In this document: in pieces, positions 5,762 to 13,654 of the stretch | Position numbering within the stretch: position 1 is the first letter of the stretch | How the letters are laid out: every line of letters starts with the position of its first letter | Assembly: GCA_030838025.1 (NCBI GenBank) | Contig: JAUTXM010000183.1 | Coordinates: 1 to 18,381, forward strand | Reading direction: 5' to 3' | Origin: Acidimicrobiaceae bacterium | GTDB lineage: Bacteria > Actinomycetota > Acidimicrobiia > Acidimicrobiales > Palsa-688 | DNA: 18,381 bases | Notes under the pieces: generated by a model | Told to the model about the DNA's origin: nothing | Database searches by the model: none | What the model saw: only the letters and a program-made list of their open reading frames with translations | Made by a program: the position numbers and the translations under genes

Positions 5762-6846
5762 GGAATTCGGGGAAGCTGCGGTGGACGCTCAAGGGTCCAC
5801 TGGCGCTCGGCCTGGTCCTCCTCCTCGGCGGCTGCGTCAAGAACGCCTCCCAGGACACGCTGAAGGCCCACGGCTCCATCGCCCGGCTGCAGAACAGCCT
5901 GTTCATCCCCGTGTTTTGGATCGCGGTCGGCGTGTTCGTACTCGTAGGTGGCCTCGTCGGCGTATGCATCGTGAAGTTCCGGGCCCGCTCGGAAGACGAG
6001 GCACCCCGCCAGATCCACGGCCACACCAAGGCCGAGATCGCCTGGACGATCATGCCGGCCATCCTGCTGGCGTCGATCGCCATTCCCACCGTGAAGTTCG
6101 TCTTCGACCTCAACAAGTTCCCGAAGAACGCCATCACGGTGAATGTGGTCGGCCACCGCTGGTGGTGGCAGATGGACTACACCAAGCCCGACGACGTCAA
6201 CCAGACCGACTTCACGACCGCCACCGAGATGCACATCCCGGTCAAGCAACAGGTCATCGTCACCCTGACGTCGGTCGACGTGATCCACAACTTCTGGGTC
6301 CCCGAGCTGGCCGGGAAGCTGTACGCCATCCCGGGACGCCACAACAAGCTGGTCATCGAGGCCGACACACCGGGGACCTATTACGGCCAGTGCGCCGAGT
6401 ACTGCGGCACGTCGCACTCCAACATGCGCCTGCGCGTCATCGCCGACACCCCGGACCAGTACGCGGCGTGGGTAACGGCCCAGGAGGCGCCCGCCGCCCA
6501 GCCTGTCGTCAGCACCAGCCCCGACACCACCACGACGACACCGGGCGTCACGGCCGCGCCCACCGAGGCCAGCCTGGCGGCCACGGGCGCCAACGTGTTC
6601 AAGAGCGCCGGGTGCGCGGGTTGCCACGCCATCTCCGGAATCAGCGACGGCGTCGTCGGACCCAACTTGACCCATTTCAAGAGTCGCTCCGTCTTCGCCG
6701 GCGCCATTTTCCAAAACGACGACAACAACCTCCGGCTGTGGCTCGCCAATCCCCCGGCGCAGAAGCCGGGCTCGGTCATGCCCAACCTTCACCTGACGTC
6801 GGACCAGATCAACCAGCTGATCGCATACCTGGATACCTTGCGATGA
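5758..6846 (+). CDS. ctaC: Cytochrome c oxidase subunit II with C-terminal cytochrome c domain (caa3 type)
   Basis: This 362-aa subunit accepts electrons outside the membrane and passes them to heme a. A lipoprotein-type signal ends in LLLGGC (C26), followed by two membrane helices (about 48-72 and 94-116). The CuA cupredoxin domain carries all ligands: H177 in VIHNFWVP, then C212, E214, C216, H220 and M223 in QCAEYCGTSHSNM. VVGHRWWWQMDY (130-141) is the conserved aromatic patch. A Thr/Pro-rich linker (about 244-272) leads to a fused class I cytochrome c domain with CAGCH (286-290) and a likely axial Met, M341, in GSVMPNLHLT. The fusion removes the need for a soluble cytochrome c. ATG 5758 overlaps the cupredoxin gene's stop. 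Start and domain order are secure. Confidence 0.97.
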   Translation: MRNSGKLRWTLKGPLALGLVLLLGGCVKNASQDTLKAHGSIARLQNSLFIPVFWIAVGVFVLVGGLVGVCIVKFRARSEDEAPRQIHGHTKAEIAWTIMPAILLASIAIPTVKFVFDLNKFPKNAITVNVVGHRWWWQMDYTKPDDVNQTDFTTATEMHIPVKQQVIVTLTSVDVIHNFWVPELAGKLYAIPGRHNKLVIEADTPGTYYGQCAEYCGTSHSNMRLRVIADTPDQYAAWVTAQEAPAAQPVVSTSPDTTTTTPGVTAAPTEASLAATGANVFKSAGCAGCHAISGISDGVVGPNLTHFKSRSVFAGAIFQNDDNNLRLWLANPPAQKPGSVMPNLHLTSDQINQLIAYLDTLR

Positions 6847-6875
6847 CCGCTGGCTGCTTCGAGGGAGTCAACTAA

Positions 6876-8969
6876 ATGGCGATCGTCCTTGAACCACCCC
6901 CCTCCACCACTGCACCAGACGCCGACAAACACGCGGGGACACCCGCCGGGACTCCGTTCCTCCGCCGGCCGCACTCCAGCGAGGGCTTCTGGAGCTGGGT
7001 CACCACCGTCGACCACAAACGCCTGGGCATCATGTACACCGCCACCGGCTTCGCCTTCTTCCTGCTCGGAGGCATCGAGGCGTTGCTCATCCGGCTGCAG
7101 CTGGCCCGGCCCAACGGCCACATCCTCTCGGCCAACCAGTACAACCAGGTCTTCACGATGCACGGCACGACCATGGTCTTCCTGGTCATCATGCCGGTGT
7201 CGGTCGGCTTCGCCAACTACCTGGTCCCGCTGCAGATCGGGGCCCGAGACGTGGCCTTCCCCCGGTTGAACGCCTTCAGCTACTGGCTGTTCCTCTTCGG
7301 CGGCATCTTCTTGTACTCGAGCTTCCTCTTCGGCGGGGCGCCCAACGGCGGTTGGTTCGGGTACGCCCCCAACACCAGCATCCCCGGTTACCTGCCCGGG
7401 CGGGGAAGCGACTTTTGGGTCTTCGGCCTGCTCCTCCTCGGCATCGCCAGCACGGCCGGAGCGGTCAACATCGTCGTCACCACCCTCAACATGCGAGCCC
7501 CCGGGATGACGCTGCTGAAGATGCCCATCTTCAGCTGGATGTCACTCATCGCCCAGTTCCTGACGGTCTTCGCCATGCCCGTCATCACCGTGGCGCTGTT
7601 CCTGGTCATGTTCGACCGCAACTTCGGGGCCAACTTCTTCAACCCGGCGGCCGGCGGTGACCCGGTGCTCTGGCAGAACCTCTTCTGGCTGTTCGGGCAC
7701 CCCGAGGTGTACATCCTGATCTTGCCCGCCATGGGCATGGTCTCCGAGGTGCTCCCCGTCTTCGCCCGCAAGCCCCTCTTCGGCTACCCCGTCATGGTCT
7801 TCTCCGGCATCGCCATCGGCTTCATGGGTTGGGGCGTCTGGATCCACCACATGTTCGCCGTCGGCCTGGGTCCGGTGGCGGTCTCGGCCTTCTCGGTATC
7901 GACGATGTTCATCGCCGTGCCCACGGGGGTGAAGATCTTCAACTGGATCGGGACGCTGTGGGGCGGGTCGTTACGTTTGACCACCCCGATGCTGTTCGCC
8001 ATCGGGTTCATCGTCATGTTCACCATCGGTGGCCTCTCGGGCGTGACCCACTCACTGTCGCCGAGTGACCGACAACAGACCGACACCTACTACGTGGTCG
8101 CCCACTTCCACTACGTGCTGTTCGGCGGCTCGATGTTCGGCATCTTCGGGGCGATCTACTACTGGTTCCCGAAGGCATTCGGCCGGATGTTGAACGAGAA
8201 GCTGGGCAAGATCCACTTCTGGCTGACCTTCATCGGGTTCAACCTGACCTTCGGCCCCATGCACATCCTCGGCCTCCAAGGGATGCCCCGACGCATCTAC
8301 ACCTACGACAAGAGCCTTCACCTGGGCTTCTGGAACATGGTCTCGACCGTGGGCGCCTTCATCATCATGGTGTCGCTGCTGGTCTGCATCTACAACATCT
8401 TCGTCGTCACCCCCCGCTCGCCCCGGGTCTCGGCCGACCCCTGGGATGCCCGCACCCTGGAATGGTCGATCCCGTCGCCCCCGCCGGAGTACAACTTCGC
8501 CGAGATCCCGACCGTGCACTCCCTCGACGACTACTGGCATCGCAAGTACACCGAGGACGACGAGGGGCGCCTGGTCCGGTTGCCCAACTACGAGGCGGTG
8601 CGGGCCTCGTCGGACACCAACGTGGCGGCCCCCGGCCAGCACATTCACATGCCCTCCCCGTCGTATTTCCCGATCGTGTGCTCGTTCGGGCTGGTCGTGG
8701 CGGCCTACGGCATGATCATGGGCCATACCAACGGGGCCAATTACCTCGTGTCGGTCGTCGGCATCCTCATCACCATCGGTGGCCTGTACGCCTGGGGGCT
8801 CGAGCCCTCAGCGGAGCCGCCAGAGGAACACGACGGAGAACATGGGGGGGAAAATGCGCCGCCCCAGCCGGCTCACCTCGGTGCCAGCGGGGGCACCATG
8901 GCGCTCGACGCCCCGAGCACCGCGGCGCTGCCGCCCGGGGAAACACACGAAGGCGGGACTGAGAGCTAG
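6876..8969 (+). CDS. ctaD: Cytochrome c oxidase subunit I (canonical, A1-type)
   Basis: This is the catalytic heme-copper subunit (697 aa) that reduces oxygen and pumps protons. All ligands are present: heme a H96 and H412, heme a3 H410 (AHFHY), and CuB H275, H324 and H325 with the cross-linking Y279 (GHPEVY). D-channel residues D125, N132 and E277, K-channel K353 and propionate Arg pair R472-R473 are intact. The Mg-site histidine (H411 in R. sphaeroides) is T402 in QQTDTYY, while the adjacent Asp remains. After the twelfth helix comes the TLEW cytoplasmic motif. About 170 more residues follow, including two extra hydrophobic segments (about 597-616 and 622-640) and a charged Gly/Pro-rich tail. 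A GAGGGAG Shine-Dalgarno (6861-6867) lies 8 nt before ATG 6876. The ctaE start follows its stop directly. Confidence 0.98.
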   Translation: MAIVLEPPPSTTAPDADKHAGTPAGTPFLRRPHSSEGFWSWVTTVDHKRLGIMYTATGFAFFLLGGIEALLIRLQLARPNGHILSANQYNQVFTMHGTTMVFLVIMPVSVGFANYLVPLQIGARDVAFPRLNAFSYWLFLFGGIFLYSSFLFGGAPNGGWFGYAPNTSIPGYLPGRGSDFWVFGLLLLGIASTAGAVNIVVTTLNMRAPGMTLLKMPIFSWMSLIAQFLTVFAMPVITVALFLVMFDRNFGANFFNPAAGGDPVLWQNLFWLFGHPEVYILILPAMGMVSEVLPVFARKPLFGYPVMVFSGIAIGFMGWGVWIHHMFAVGLGPVAVSAFSVSTMFIAVPTGVKIFNWIGTLWGGSLRLTTPMLFAIGFIVMFTIGGLSGVTHSLSPSDRQQTDTYYVVAHFHYVLFGGSMFGIFGAIYYWFPKAFGRMLNEKLGKIHFWLTFIGFNLTFGPMHILGLQGMPRRIYTYDKSLHLGFWNMVSTVGAFIIMVSLLVCIYNIFVVTPRSPRVSADPWDARTLEWSIPSPPPEYNFAEIPTVHSLDDYWHRKYTEDDEGRLVRLPNYEAVRASSDTNVAAPGQHIHMPSPSYFPIVCSFGLVVAAYGMIMGHTNGANYLVSVVGILITIGGLYAWGLEPSAEPPEEHDGEHGGENAPPQPAHLGASGGTMALDAPSTAALPPGETHEGGTES

Positions 8970-9644
8970 ATGGCAACCACCACCACCCCCGAAGTCCTCG
9001 ACGAGAGCCCGGGTGAAAACCCCGCCGAGCACGGGATGAGCCCGGTCACCAATACCGGCGTCTCCAACGAGAAGCTGGCCATGTGGTCGTTCCTTGGCTC
9101 GGAATGCCTGCTGTTCGGCGCCCTCATCTCGACCTACTTCCTGTACCGGGGCCGGAGCTTGACGGGGCCGACGCCGAAGAACATCTACGACATCCCCTAC
9201 ACCTCCATCAGCTCGTTCGTGCTGCTGATGAGTTCGCTGACGATGGTCCTGGCCCTGGCCGCCATCCAGCGCGGCGACCACCGGCGGCTGCGGTTGTGGC
9301 TCACCGCCACCGCCCTGCTCGGCACCGTGTTCATCGGTGGCCAGGTCTACGAGTTCACCTCGTTCATCCACGAGGGCCTGACCATGCGGACCAACCTGTT
9401 CGGCTCGAGCTTCTTCGTGCTGACCGGATTCCACGGCGTCCACGTCACCCTTGGCATCATGATGTTGCTGTCCCTGGTGCTCATGTCGGCCCGGGGCCGG
9501 CTGCCCCAGTCCAAGGTGCAGGTCGTGGAGATCATCGGGTTGTACTGGCACTTCGTCGATGTGGTCTGGATCGTGATCTTCACGGTCGTCTACCTCATTC
9601 CGTCCCCCGTGGCCCACTCCACTCGGCCGCTCCAAATCCGGTGA
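8970..9644 (+). CDS. ctaE: Cytochrome c oxidase subunit III (canonical)
   Basis: This is a 224-aa integral membrane subunit that stabilises subunit I and its proton uptake. It has five predicted helices, the short bacterial form. Conserved features are FLGSECLLFG with E45 in helix 1, FVLTGFHGVHVTLG (149-162), and LYWHFVDVVW (191-200) in the last helix. ATG 8970 follows the ctaD TAG without a gap, and the next gene begins 5 bp after its stop, so the three are almost certainly co-translated from one mRNA. The first 30 residues are a polar, Thr/Pro-rich extension before the first helix. Confidence 0.97.
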   Translation: MATTTTPEVLDESPGENPAEHGMSPVTNTGVSNEKLAMWSFLGSECLLFGALISTYFLYRGRSLTGPTPKNIYDIPYTSISSFVLLMSSLTMVLALAAIQRGDHRRLRLWLTATALLGTVFIGGQVYEFTSFIHEGLTMRTNLFGSSFFVLTGFHGVHVTLGIMMLLSLVLMSARGRLPQSKVQVVEIIGLYWHFVDVVWIVIFTVVYLIPSPVAHSTRPLQIR

Positions 9645-9648
9645 CATC

Positions 9649-10113
9649 GTGAGCGACACCACCGACGCCGCGAGCGAGACACCCACCGCCGCGGGCGCAA
9701 CGACCCTGACCGGATCTGACACGCCGGCGCCGGTGCCGGCGGACCCAGGGGAGCGCCATCTGGTCGAGGAGGCGGTCGAGCACCGCCGGCCCACGCCCGA
9801 GGGCGGGGAGCACGGCGCCCATCCCACCGACGCCCAATACATGAAGATCGCGCTCGTCTTGGCCGCCATCACCGCGGTCGAGGTGGCGATCTACTACGTC
9901 AAGAGCGACCTGGGACTGGGCTTCGCGCCCATTCTCATCACCATGGCGGCCGTGAAGTTCTTCCTGGTGGGCGCCTTCTTCATGCACCTGCGCTTCGACA
10001 ACCGGGTGCTCCGGCGGTTCTTCGTCACGGGAATCGTGCTCGCCATCATCATCTACGTCATCGTGTTCCTCCTGTTGGGGGTGTTCACGAGCACCCACGG
10101 CGCCCACAGCTGA
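9649..10113 (+). CDS. ctaF: Cytochrome c oxidase subunit IV, prokaryotic type
   Basis: This is a 154-aa small subunit of caa3-type oxidases. A polar N-terminal region of about 60 residues precedes three hydrophobic segments (about 66-83, 92-111 and 124-146). The family motif AAVKFFLVGAFFMHLRFD (100-117) lies at the end of the second helix. GTG 9649 is the only start that fits the gap after ctaE and has no strong Shine-Dalgarno, consistent with coupling. The stop TGA overlaps an ATG (TGATG) that opens a 5-codon frame before ctaG. The subunit is usually non-catalytic and assists assembly or stability. Confidence 0.9.
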   Translation: MSDTTDAASETPTAAGATTLTGSDTPAPVPADPGERHLVEEAVEHRRPTPEGGEHGAHPTDAQYMKIALVLAAITAVEVAIYYVKSDLGLGFAPILITMAAVKFFLVGAFFMHLRFDNRVLRRFFVTGIVLAIIIYVIVFLLLGVFTSTHGAHS

Positions 10114-10144
10114 TGTTTGCCGCCGCCTGATGTTTGCCGCCGTC
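10111..10144 (+). repeat. 17-bp tandem duplication of the ctaF stop / ctaG start junction
   Basis: Positions 10111-10127 and 10128-10144 are two adjacent copies, identical over the first 15 bases and differing only at the last two (CC versus TC). Each copy begins TGATG, a stop overlapping a start. The first ATG (10113) opens a 5-codon frame (MFAAA) whose TGA overlaps the true ctaG ATG at 10130. Confidence 0.9.
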
Positions 10145-11161
10145 GATCCCTGGCGGTTCCACGCACATCCCGACACCTGGTTCGTGGTGGTGCTGTCGGC
10201 CTTCGCCTACTGGTACGCCATCCGGCGCGTCGGGCCACGCCTGATGGGCGCCCACGCCACGGTGGTCACCCGGCGTCAGGTGCTGTGCTTCTCGGCCGGA
10301 CTGCTCGCCATCGAGCTGGCCAGCGACTGGCCGATCCACGACCTGGCCGAGAACTACCTGTTTTCGGCCCACATGCTGCAACACATGCTCATCAGCCTGT
10401 TCGCCCCGCCGCTCCTGCTGCTCGGGATGCCGGCGTGGCTGATCCGGCGCATCTTGCGCTCCCGCTGGGCGGCGGGAACCGTCCGGGTGCTGTGCCGGCC
10501 GCTAATCGCGGGCCTGATGTTCAACGCCGTGATCGCCATCTCCCACGCCCCGTTCTGGGTCAACGGCACCCTCGAACACCACTACCTCCACTTTTGGGCG
10601 CACCTGCTGCTCTTCGTCTCGGCGCTGTTCATGTGGTTCCCGGTGATCAACAAGCTGGAGGAGTTCCCGAGCCTGAGCGCCACCGGGCGAATGGTGTACC
10701 TGTTCCTGCAATCGGTGGTGCCGAACGTCCCCGTGGCGTTCCTCGTGATGTCGGATGGGGTGCTGTACCGCTTCTACGCCGGCGTCCCCCACCCCATCGC
10801 GGGCCTGAACGCCATCAACGACCAGCAGCTGGCGGGCGCCATCATGAAGGTCGGGGGAACGTTCTACTTGTGGGGGATCATCACCGTCCTGTTCTTCCGG
10901 TGGGCGGCTGCGCAGTACCGCAGCGGCGTGGCGGCCGACGATCGGGCCGCCAGTGCGGCCGAAGGGGAGGACGTGCTGGCCAGGCGGCGCAACCCGCGCC
11001 CGCAACCCTCGTCCGTCCTGGCTGGCAGGGCTGCGGGTATCGCGGGCGGCACGGGCGCCTCGGACGGGCCGGGGGGATCGGGTGCCATGCCCCGCGTGCT
11101 CACCTGGGACCATGTCGCCGAGCAACTGGCGAGGACACCGCCCGCCGAGCCGGACGGCTAG
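10130..11161 (+). CDS. ctaG: Cytochrome c oxidase assembly factor CtaG (caa3-type)
   Basis: This is a 343-aa polytopic membrane protein of the caa3_CtaG family, which supports copper insertion or assembly of caa3 oxidase (unrelated to the Cox11-type CtaG). The hallmark HMLQHMLISLFAPPLLLLG lies at 81-99, followed by a second His-rich stretch, LEHHYLHFWAHLLLF (148-162). Seven hydrophobic segments are apparent up to residue 260. The last 80 residues are a polar, Gly/Arg-rich cytoplasmic tail that is probably disordered. The start at 10130 overlaps the stop of a duplicated mini-frame. The gene lies directly after the oxidase subunits. Confidence 0.92.
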   Translation: MFAAVDPWRFHAHPDTWFVVVLSAFAYWYAIRRVGPRLMGAHATVVTRRQVLCFSAGLLAIELASDWPIHDLAENYLFSAHMLQHMLISLFAPPLLLLGMPAWLIRRILRSRWAAGTVRVLCRPLIAGLMFNAVIAISHAPFWVNGTLEHHYLHFWAHLLLFVSALFMWFPVINKLEEFPSLSATGRMVYLFLQSVVPNVPVAFLVMSDGVLYRFYAGVPHPIAGLNAINDQQLAGAIMKVGGTFYLWGIITVLFFRWAAAQYRSGVAADDRAASAAEGEDVLARRRNPRPQPSSVLAGRAAGIAGGTGASDGPGGSGAMPRVLTWDHVAEQLARTPPAEPDG

Positions 11162-11173
11162 CCGAGCCGGGTG

Positions 11174-11704
11174 ATGTCACGCACCCGCCGTCGCATCGTC
11201 GTGGCGCTCGTCCTCGTGGGCGTGGTCCTGTTGGCCATCCCGTTTCTCCGGGCGGCCAAGGGCCCCTCGGGTGGCTCGGGCGGTCAGCCCGGCCAGCAGG
11301 CGCCTGACTTCGCCAGCACCGACCTCAGCGGCAAGCCGGTGGCGCTCAGCGCCTACCGGGGGCACCGGGTCATCCTCAACTTCTGGGCGTCGTGGTGCCA
11401 GCCGTGCCGGTCCGAGTTCCCCGTGCTCCAGCAACTGCTGACCCGCAACGCCGATGTGGTCGTGCTCGGGGTGGTGTTCGAGGACGCCGACAGCCCCGCC
11501 CGCACCTTCCTGCGGGCCGAGGGTGCGACCTGGCCCGGCGTTCGGGATCCGAAGGCCCAGATCGCCGACGCCTACGGGGTCCGAGCCAAGCCGGGCATCC
11601 CGGTGTCCATCCTGATCGACCGGTCGGGCCGCGTCGTCGACCACCGCTACGGCCCGCTCCTCGACCAGGCCTCGGCCGACGCCTTCGTTGCCCAGGCCCG
11701 ATGA
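11174..11704 (+). CDS. Membrane-anchored thioredoxin-like protein (TlpA/ResA family)
   Basis: The product is 176 aa. A basic N terminus and one hydrophobic segment (about 7-25) anchor it, with the thioredoxin fold outside. The redox motif is WASWCQPC (C75 and C78), preceded by VILNF. The cis-proline loop is AKPGIPVSILIDRSG. The AhpC/TSA-like start, QQAPDFASTDLSGKPVALS, places it in the TlpA/ResA branch. Such proteins reduce cysteines of apocytochrome c heme sites or of CuA in subunit II; both targets exist in the ctaC product. GTG 11171 is an alternative start one codon upstream. The gap after ctaG is 12 bp, so it is probably the last gene of the oxidase operon. The substrate is inferred from context. 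Confidence 0.88.
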   Translation: MSRTRRRIVVALVLVGVVLLAIPFLRAAKGPSGGSGGQPGQQAPDFASTDLSGKPVALSAYRGHRVILNFWASWCQPCRSEFPVLQQLLTRNADVVVLGVVFEDADSPARTFLRAEGATWPGVRDPKAQIADAYGVRAKPGIPVSILIDRSGRVVDHRYGPLLDQASADAFVAQAR

Positions 11705-11801
11705 CCACCCTCGCCGCGAGCCGCGCCAACCAGGGAGCGCAGGTGTCGTCCGGGCAGCAGGTTCTTTCCTAGGGCTCGGGCGGACCCACCCTGCAGTCGC
11801 C

Positions 11802-12530
11802 TTACTCCCAGCGGAAGGTGACAGCGGCGGCTACCGGGGCGACGACGGCCCAGATCACCAGCACGATCCACGCCCGGGTCGGCACGTGGACCGCGACGAC
11901 AAGGGTGCCGTGGAGCGCGTCGGACAGCGCGGCCGCGGGCAGGGCCCGGGAGACCGCTCGCAGGGGGCCGGGCAACTTGTCGAGCGGGAACACCATCCCA
12001 CCGAGGAGCAGGAGCACGAGGTAGAGGCCATTGGCCGCGGCCAGCGTGAATTCGGCCCGCAATGTGCCCGCCATCAGCAGTCCGAGTCCCGCGAACCCGA
12101 TCGTTGCCAGCAGCCCGGCGGCGGCCGCGAGAAGGGGGTTGCCATGGGGATGCCACCCGAGGGCAACGGCCGCACCGACCAGCACCGCGGCCTGGATGAC
12201 TTCGAGCATGATGATCGCCGCCGTCTTGGCCGCCAGCAGCCCCGGACGCCCGAGCGGGGTGGAGCCCAGGCGTTTGAGGACGCCATACTGCCGTTCGAAT
12301 CCGGTCGCGATGCCGAGGCTCACCAGGGCGGTGGACATGACCGCCAGGGCCAGGATCCCCGGTGCCAGGAAGGTCACGGCGTCGGAAACACCGGCCGGCT
12401 TGGGGAGCACGTCCACCAACGAGAAGAAGACCAGGAGCCCGACGGGGATGCCCAAGGTCAGCAGCACCGAGTCTCCCCGGCGCAAGGTCATCTTCAACTC
12501 GGCTCGGGTTTGGGCCCGCCACCCGCTCAT
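11802..12530 (-). CDS. ABC-2 type transporter permease
   Basis: This is a 242-aa protein with six hydrophobic segments in the ABC-2 exporter arrangement. It starts with a cytoplasmic tail, MSGWRAQTRAELKMTLRRGD, followed by a first helix (about 23-41), then FLAPGILALAVMSTALVSLG and GFERQYGVLKRLGSTPLGRP, the coupling-helix segment that contacts the ATPase. The last helix ends at VTFRWE. ATG 12530 overlaps the stop of the ATPase gene by 4 bp (ATGA), so the two are co-translated and form one exporter. It is convergent with the oxidase operon. In mycobacteria, as I recall, a similar pair adjoins the COX15-like gene (Rv1456c-Rv1458c), so a role linked to oxidase or heme biogenesis is possible. The substrate is unknown. 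Confidence 0.88.
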   Translation of the reverse strand: MSGWRAQTRAELKMTLRRGDSVLLTLGIPVGLLVFFSLVDVLPKPAGVSDAVTFLAPGILALAVMSTALVSLGIATGFERQYGVLKRLGSTPLGRPGLLAAKTAAIIMLEVIQAAVLVGAAVALGWHPHGNPLLAAAAGLLATIGFAGLGLLMAGTLRAEFTLAAANGLYLVLLLLGGMVFPLDKLPGPLRAVSRALPAAALSDALHGTLVVAVHVPTRAWIVLVIWAVVAPVAAAVTFRWE

Positions 12531-13585
12531 GCGTCCTCGCCCTGTTCGAGCGTCGACGGTTCGGTCGCGCCCGGCCCGCGGCCGCCCTCCGACACCCGGC
12601 GCCGGCGGCGCCCGCTCGTCGCATCCACGCGGACTTCGTCATCCGGAAGGCCAGCAGCGACCGCCCCGTTGCCGGCGCCCGGGTGGCCCGTGAGCCGCAG
12701 GAACACGTCCTCGAGGCGCTCCCGACCGGCCCGGAGATCGGCGAGGGCCAGGTCCTTCTCGGCCAGCCAGGCGGTGAGGGCGGCGATATTCGCCGGTTTC
12801 GCCTCGGCGTGCACCAGGTATTCCCCAGGCCATTCCTCATCGACGGTCGCCCCGAGAGCCGCACCGAGGCCGAGGGTGTCCAACCCGGCGGGAGCCCCGA
12901 AACGGATCCCTTTTCCCCCCTCCTTCGTCATCAACTCCGACGTCGTGCCGTCGGCCACGATGCAGCCGTAGTCGAGGATGATGATGCGGTCGGCCAGGCG
13001 CTCGGCCTCGGACATCTCATGGGTGGTGAGTAGCACGCAGGACCCGGCCGAGCGCAGGTCGTTGATGACCTCGCGGATGGCGAGGCGGCCCTGGGGGTCG
13101 ACCCCGGCGGTCGGCTCGTCGAGGAAGGCCACCCACGGCCGGCCGACGAGGGCGAGGGCAAGGGAGAGGCGTTGCTGCTCGCCGCCGGAGAGCCGCCGCC
13201 ACGGCGTCGTGGCCACCGACGTCAGCCCGACCCGGTACAGCACGCCCTCGGGCTCGTCGGACTCGTCGTAGTAGCTGGCGAAGAGCCGCACCGCCTCGCG
13301 GGGCGACATGGCGGGGTAGACGCCGCCGCGTTGGAGCATGACGCCGATGCGCTTGGTGAGTGCCCGGTGGTCCTTGATGGGGTCGAGGCCGAGCACCCGG
13401 ACCGTCCCGACGGTCGGGCGCCGGTACCCCTCGAGGGTCTCGATGGTGCTGGTCTTGCCGGCCCCGTTCGGCCCGAGGAGCGCCGTGACTTGGCCGGCGC
13501 GCGCGTCGAAGCTGATGCGGTTGACCGCGATGGTCTTGCCGTAGCGCACGACCAGGTCGCGGACCTCGATGGCAGGCCCGGGCAC
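12527..13585 (-). CDS. ABC transporter ATP-binding protein (ABC-2 exporter type)
   Basis: This 352-aa nucleotide-binding subunit has Walker A GPNGAGKT (38-45), Q-loop Q85, signature LSGGEQQR (132-139), Walker B WVAFLDEP (151-158) and switch histidine H189 in TTHEMSEAE. The family is that of DrrA/CcmA-like drug or polymer exporters. Residues after about 300 form a longer, charged, Arg/Gly-rich tail than usual and are probably disordered. The GTG start at 13585 lacks a Shine-Dalgarno but has a TAGGGT box 7 nt upstream, suggesting a leaderless transcript. The gene diverges from serS across 69 bp. It powers the permease encoded next to it. Confidence 0.93.
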   Translation of the reverse strand: MPGPAIEVRDLVVRYGKTIAVNRISFDARAGQVTALLGPNGAGKTSTIETLEGYRRPTVGTVRVLGLDPIKDHRALTKRIGVMLQRGGVYPAMSPREAVRLFASYYDESDEPEGVLYRVGLTSVATTPWRRLSGGEQQRLSLALALVGRPWVAFLDEPTAGVDPQGRLAIREVINDLRSAGSCVLLTTHEMSEAERLADRIIILDYGCIVADGTTSELMTKEGGKGIRFGAPAGLDTLGLGAALGATVDEEWPGEYLVHAEAKPANIAALTAWLAEKDLALADLRAGRERLEDVFLRLTGHPGAGNGAVAAGLPDDEVRVDATSGRRRRRVSEGGRGPGATEPSTLEQGEDA

Positions 13586-13592
13586 TCGGGCG

Positions 13593-13598
13593 ACCCTA
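13593..13598 (-). promoter_or_regulatory. Candidate -10 box for the leaderless exporter operon
   Basis: On the minus strand TAGGGT ends 7 nt before GTG 13585. A TGGACG element 16 bp further upstream could serve as -35. The placement implies a transcript starting at or beside the start codon. Confidence 0.4.
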
Positions 13599-13640
13599 CT
13601 TCGCCGGTCCCAACCGTCCAGGGTCGGCGGACCGCTCCTG

Positions 13641-13646
13641 TACCTT
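13641..13646 (+). promoter_or_regulatory. Candidate -10 box for serS
   Basis: TACCTT lies 8 nt before ATG 13655, with no Shine-Dalgarno between them, again fitting leaderless or near-leaderless initiation. No convincing -35 hexamer was seen. Confidence 0.35.
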
Positions 13647-13654
13647 CAACGGCG

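Noticed and set aside
4840..6846. 668-codon frame covering the cupredoxin gene and ctaC
   Set aside because: Its first half is an out-of-frame, Arg/Pro-rich reading of the cupredoxin gene. It only becomes meaningful at ATG 5758, the true ctaC start.
11701..11772. 23-codon frame MTTLAASRANQGAQVSSGQQ... starting in an ATGA overlap with the thioredoxin-like gene
   Set aside because: It is too short to judge, has no recognisable motif or membrane segment, and could be chance; conservation in relatives would be needed.
11773..11801. Terminator between the convergent thioredoxin-like gene and the ABC permease
   Set aside because: I looked for an inverted repeat in this short gap and found no convincing stem.
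13172..13654. Long N-terminal extension of serS over the exporter ATPase gene
   Set aside because: It is antisense to the ATPase gene; known SerRS proteins begin at MIDVRRLRDD, which matches ATG 13655.
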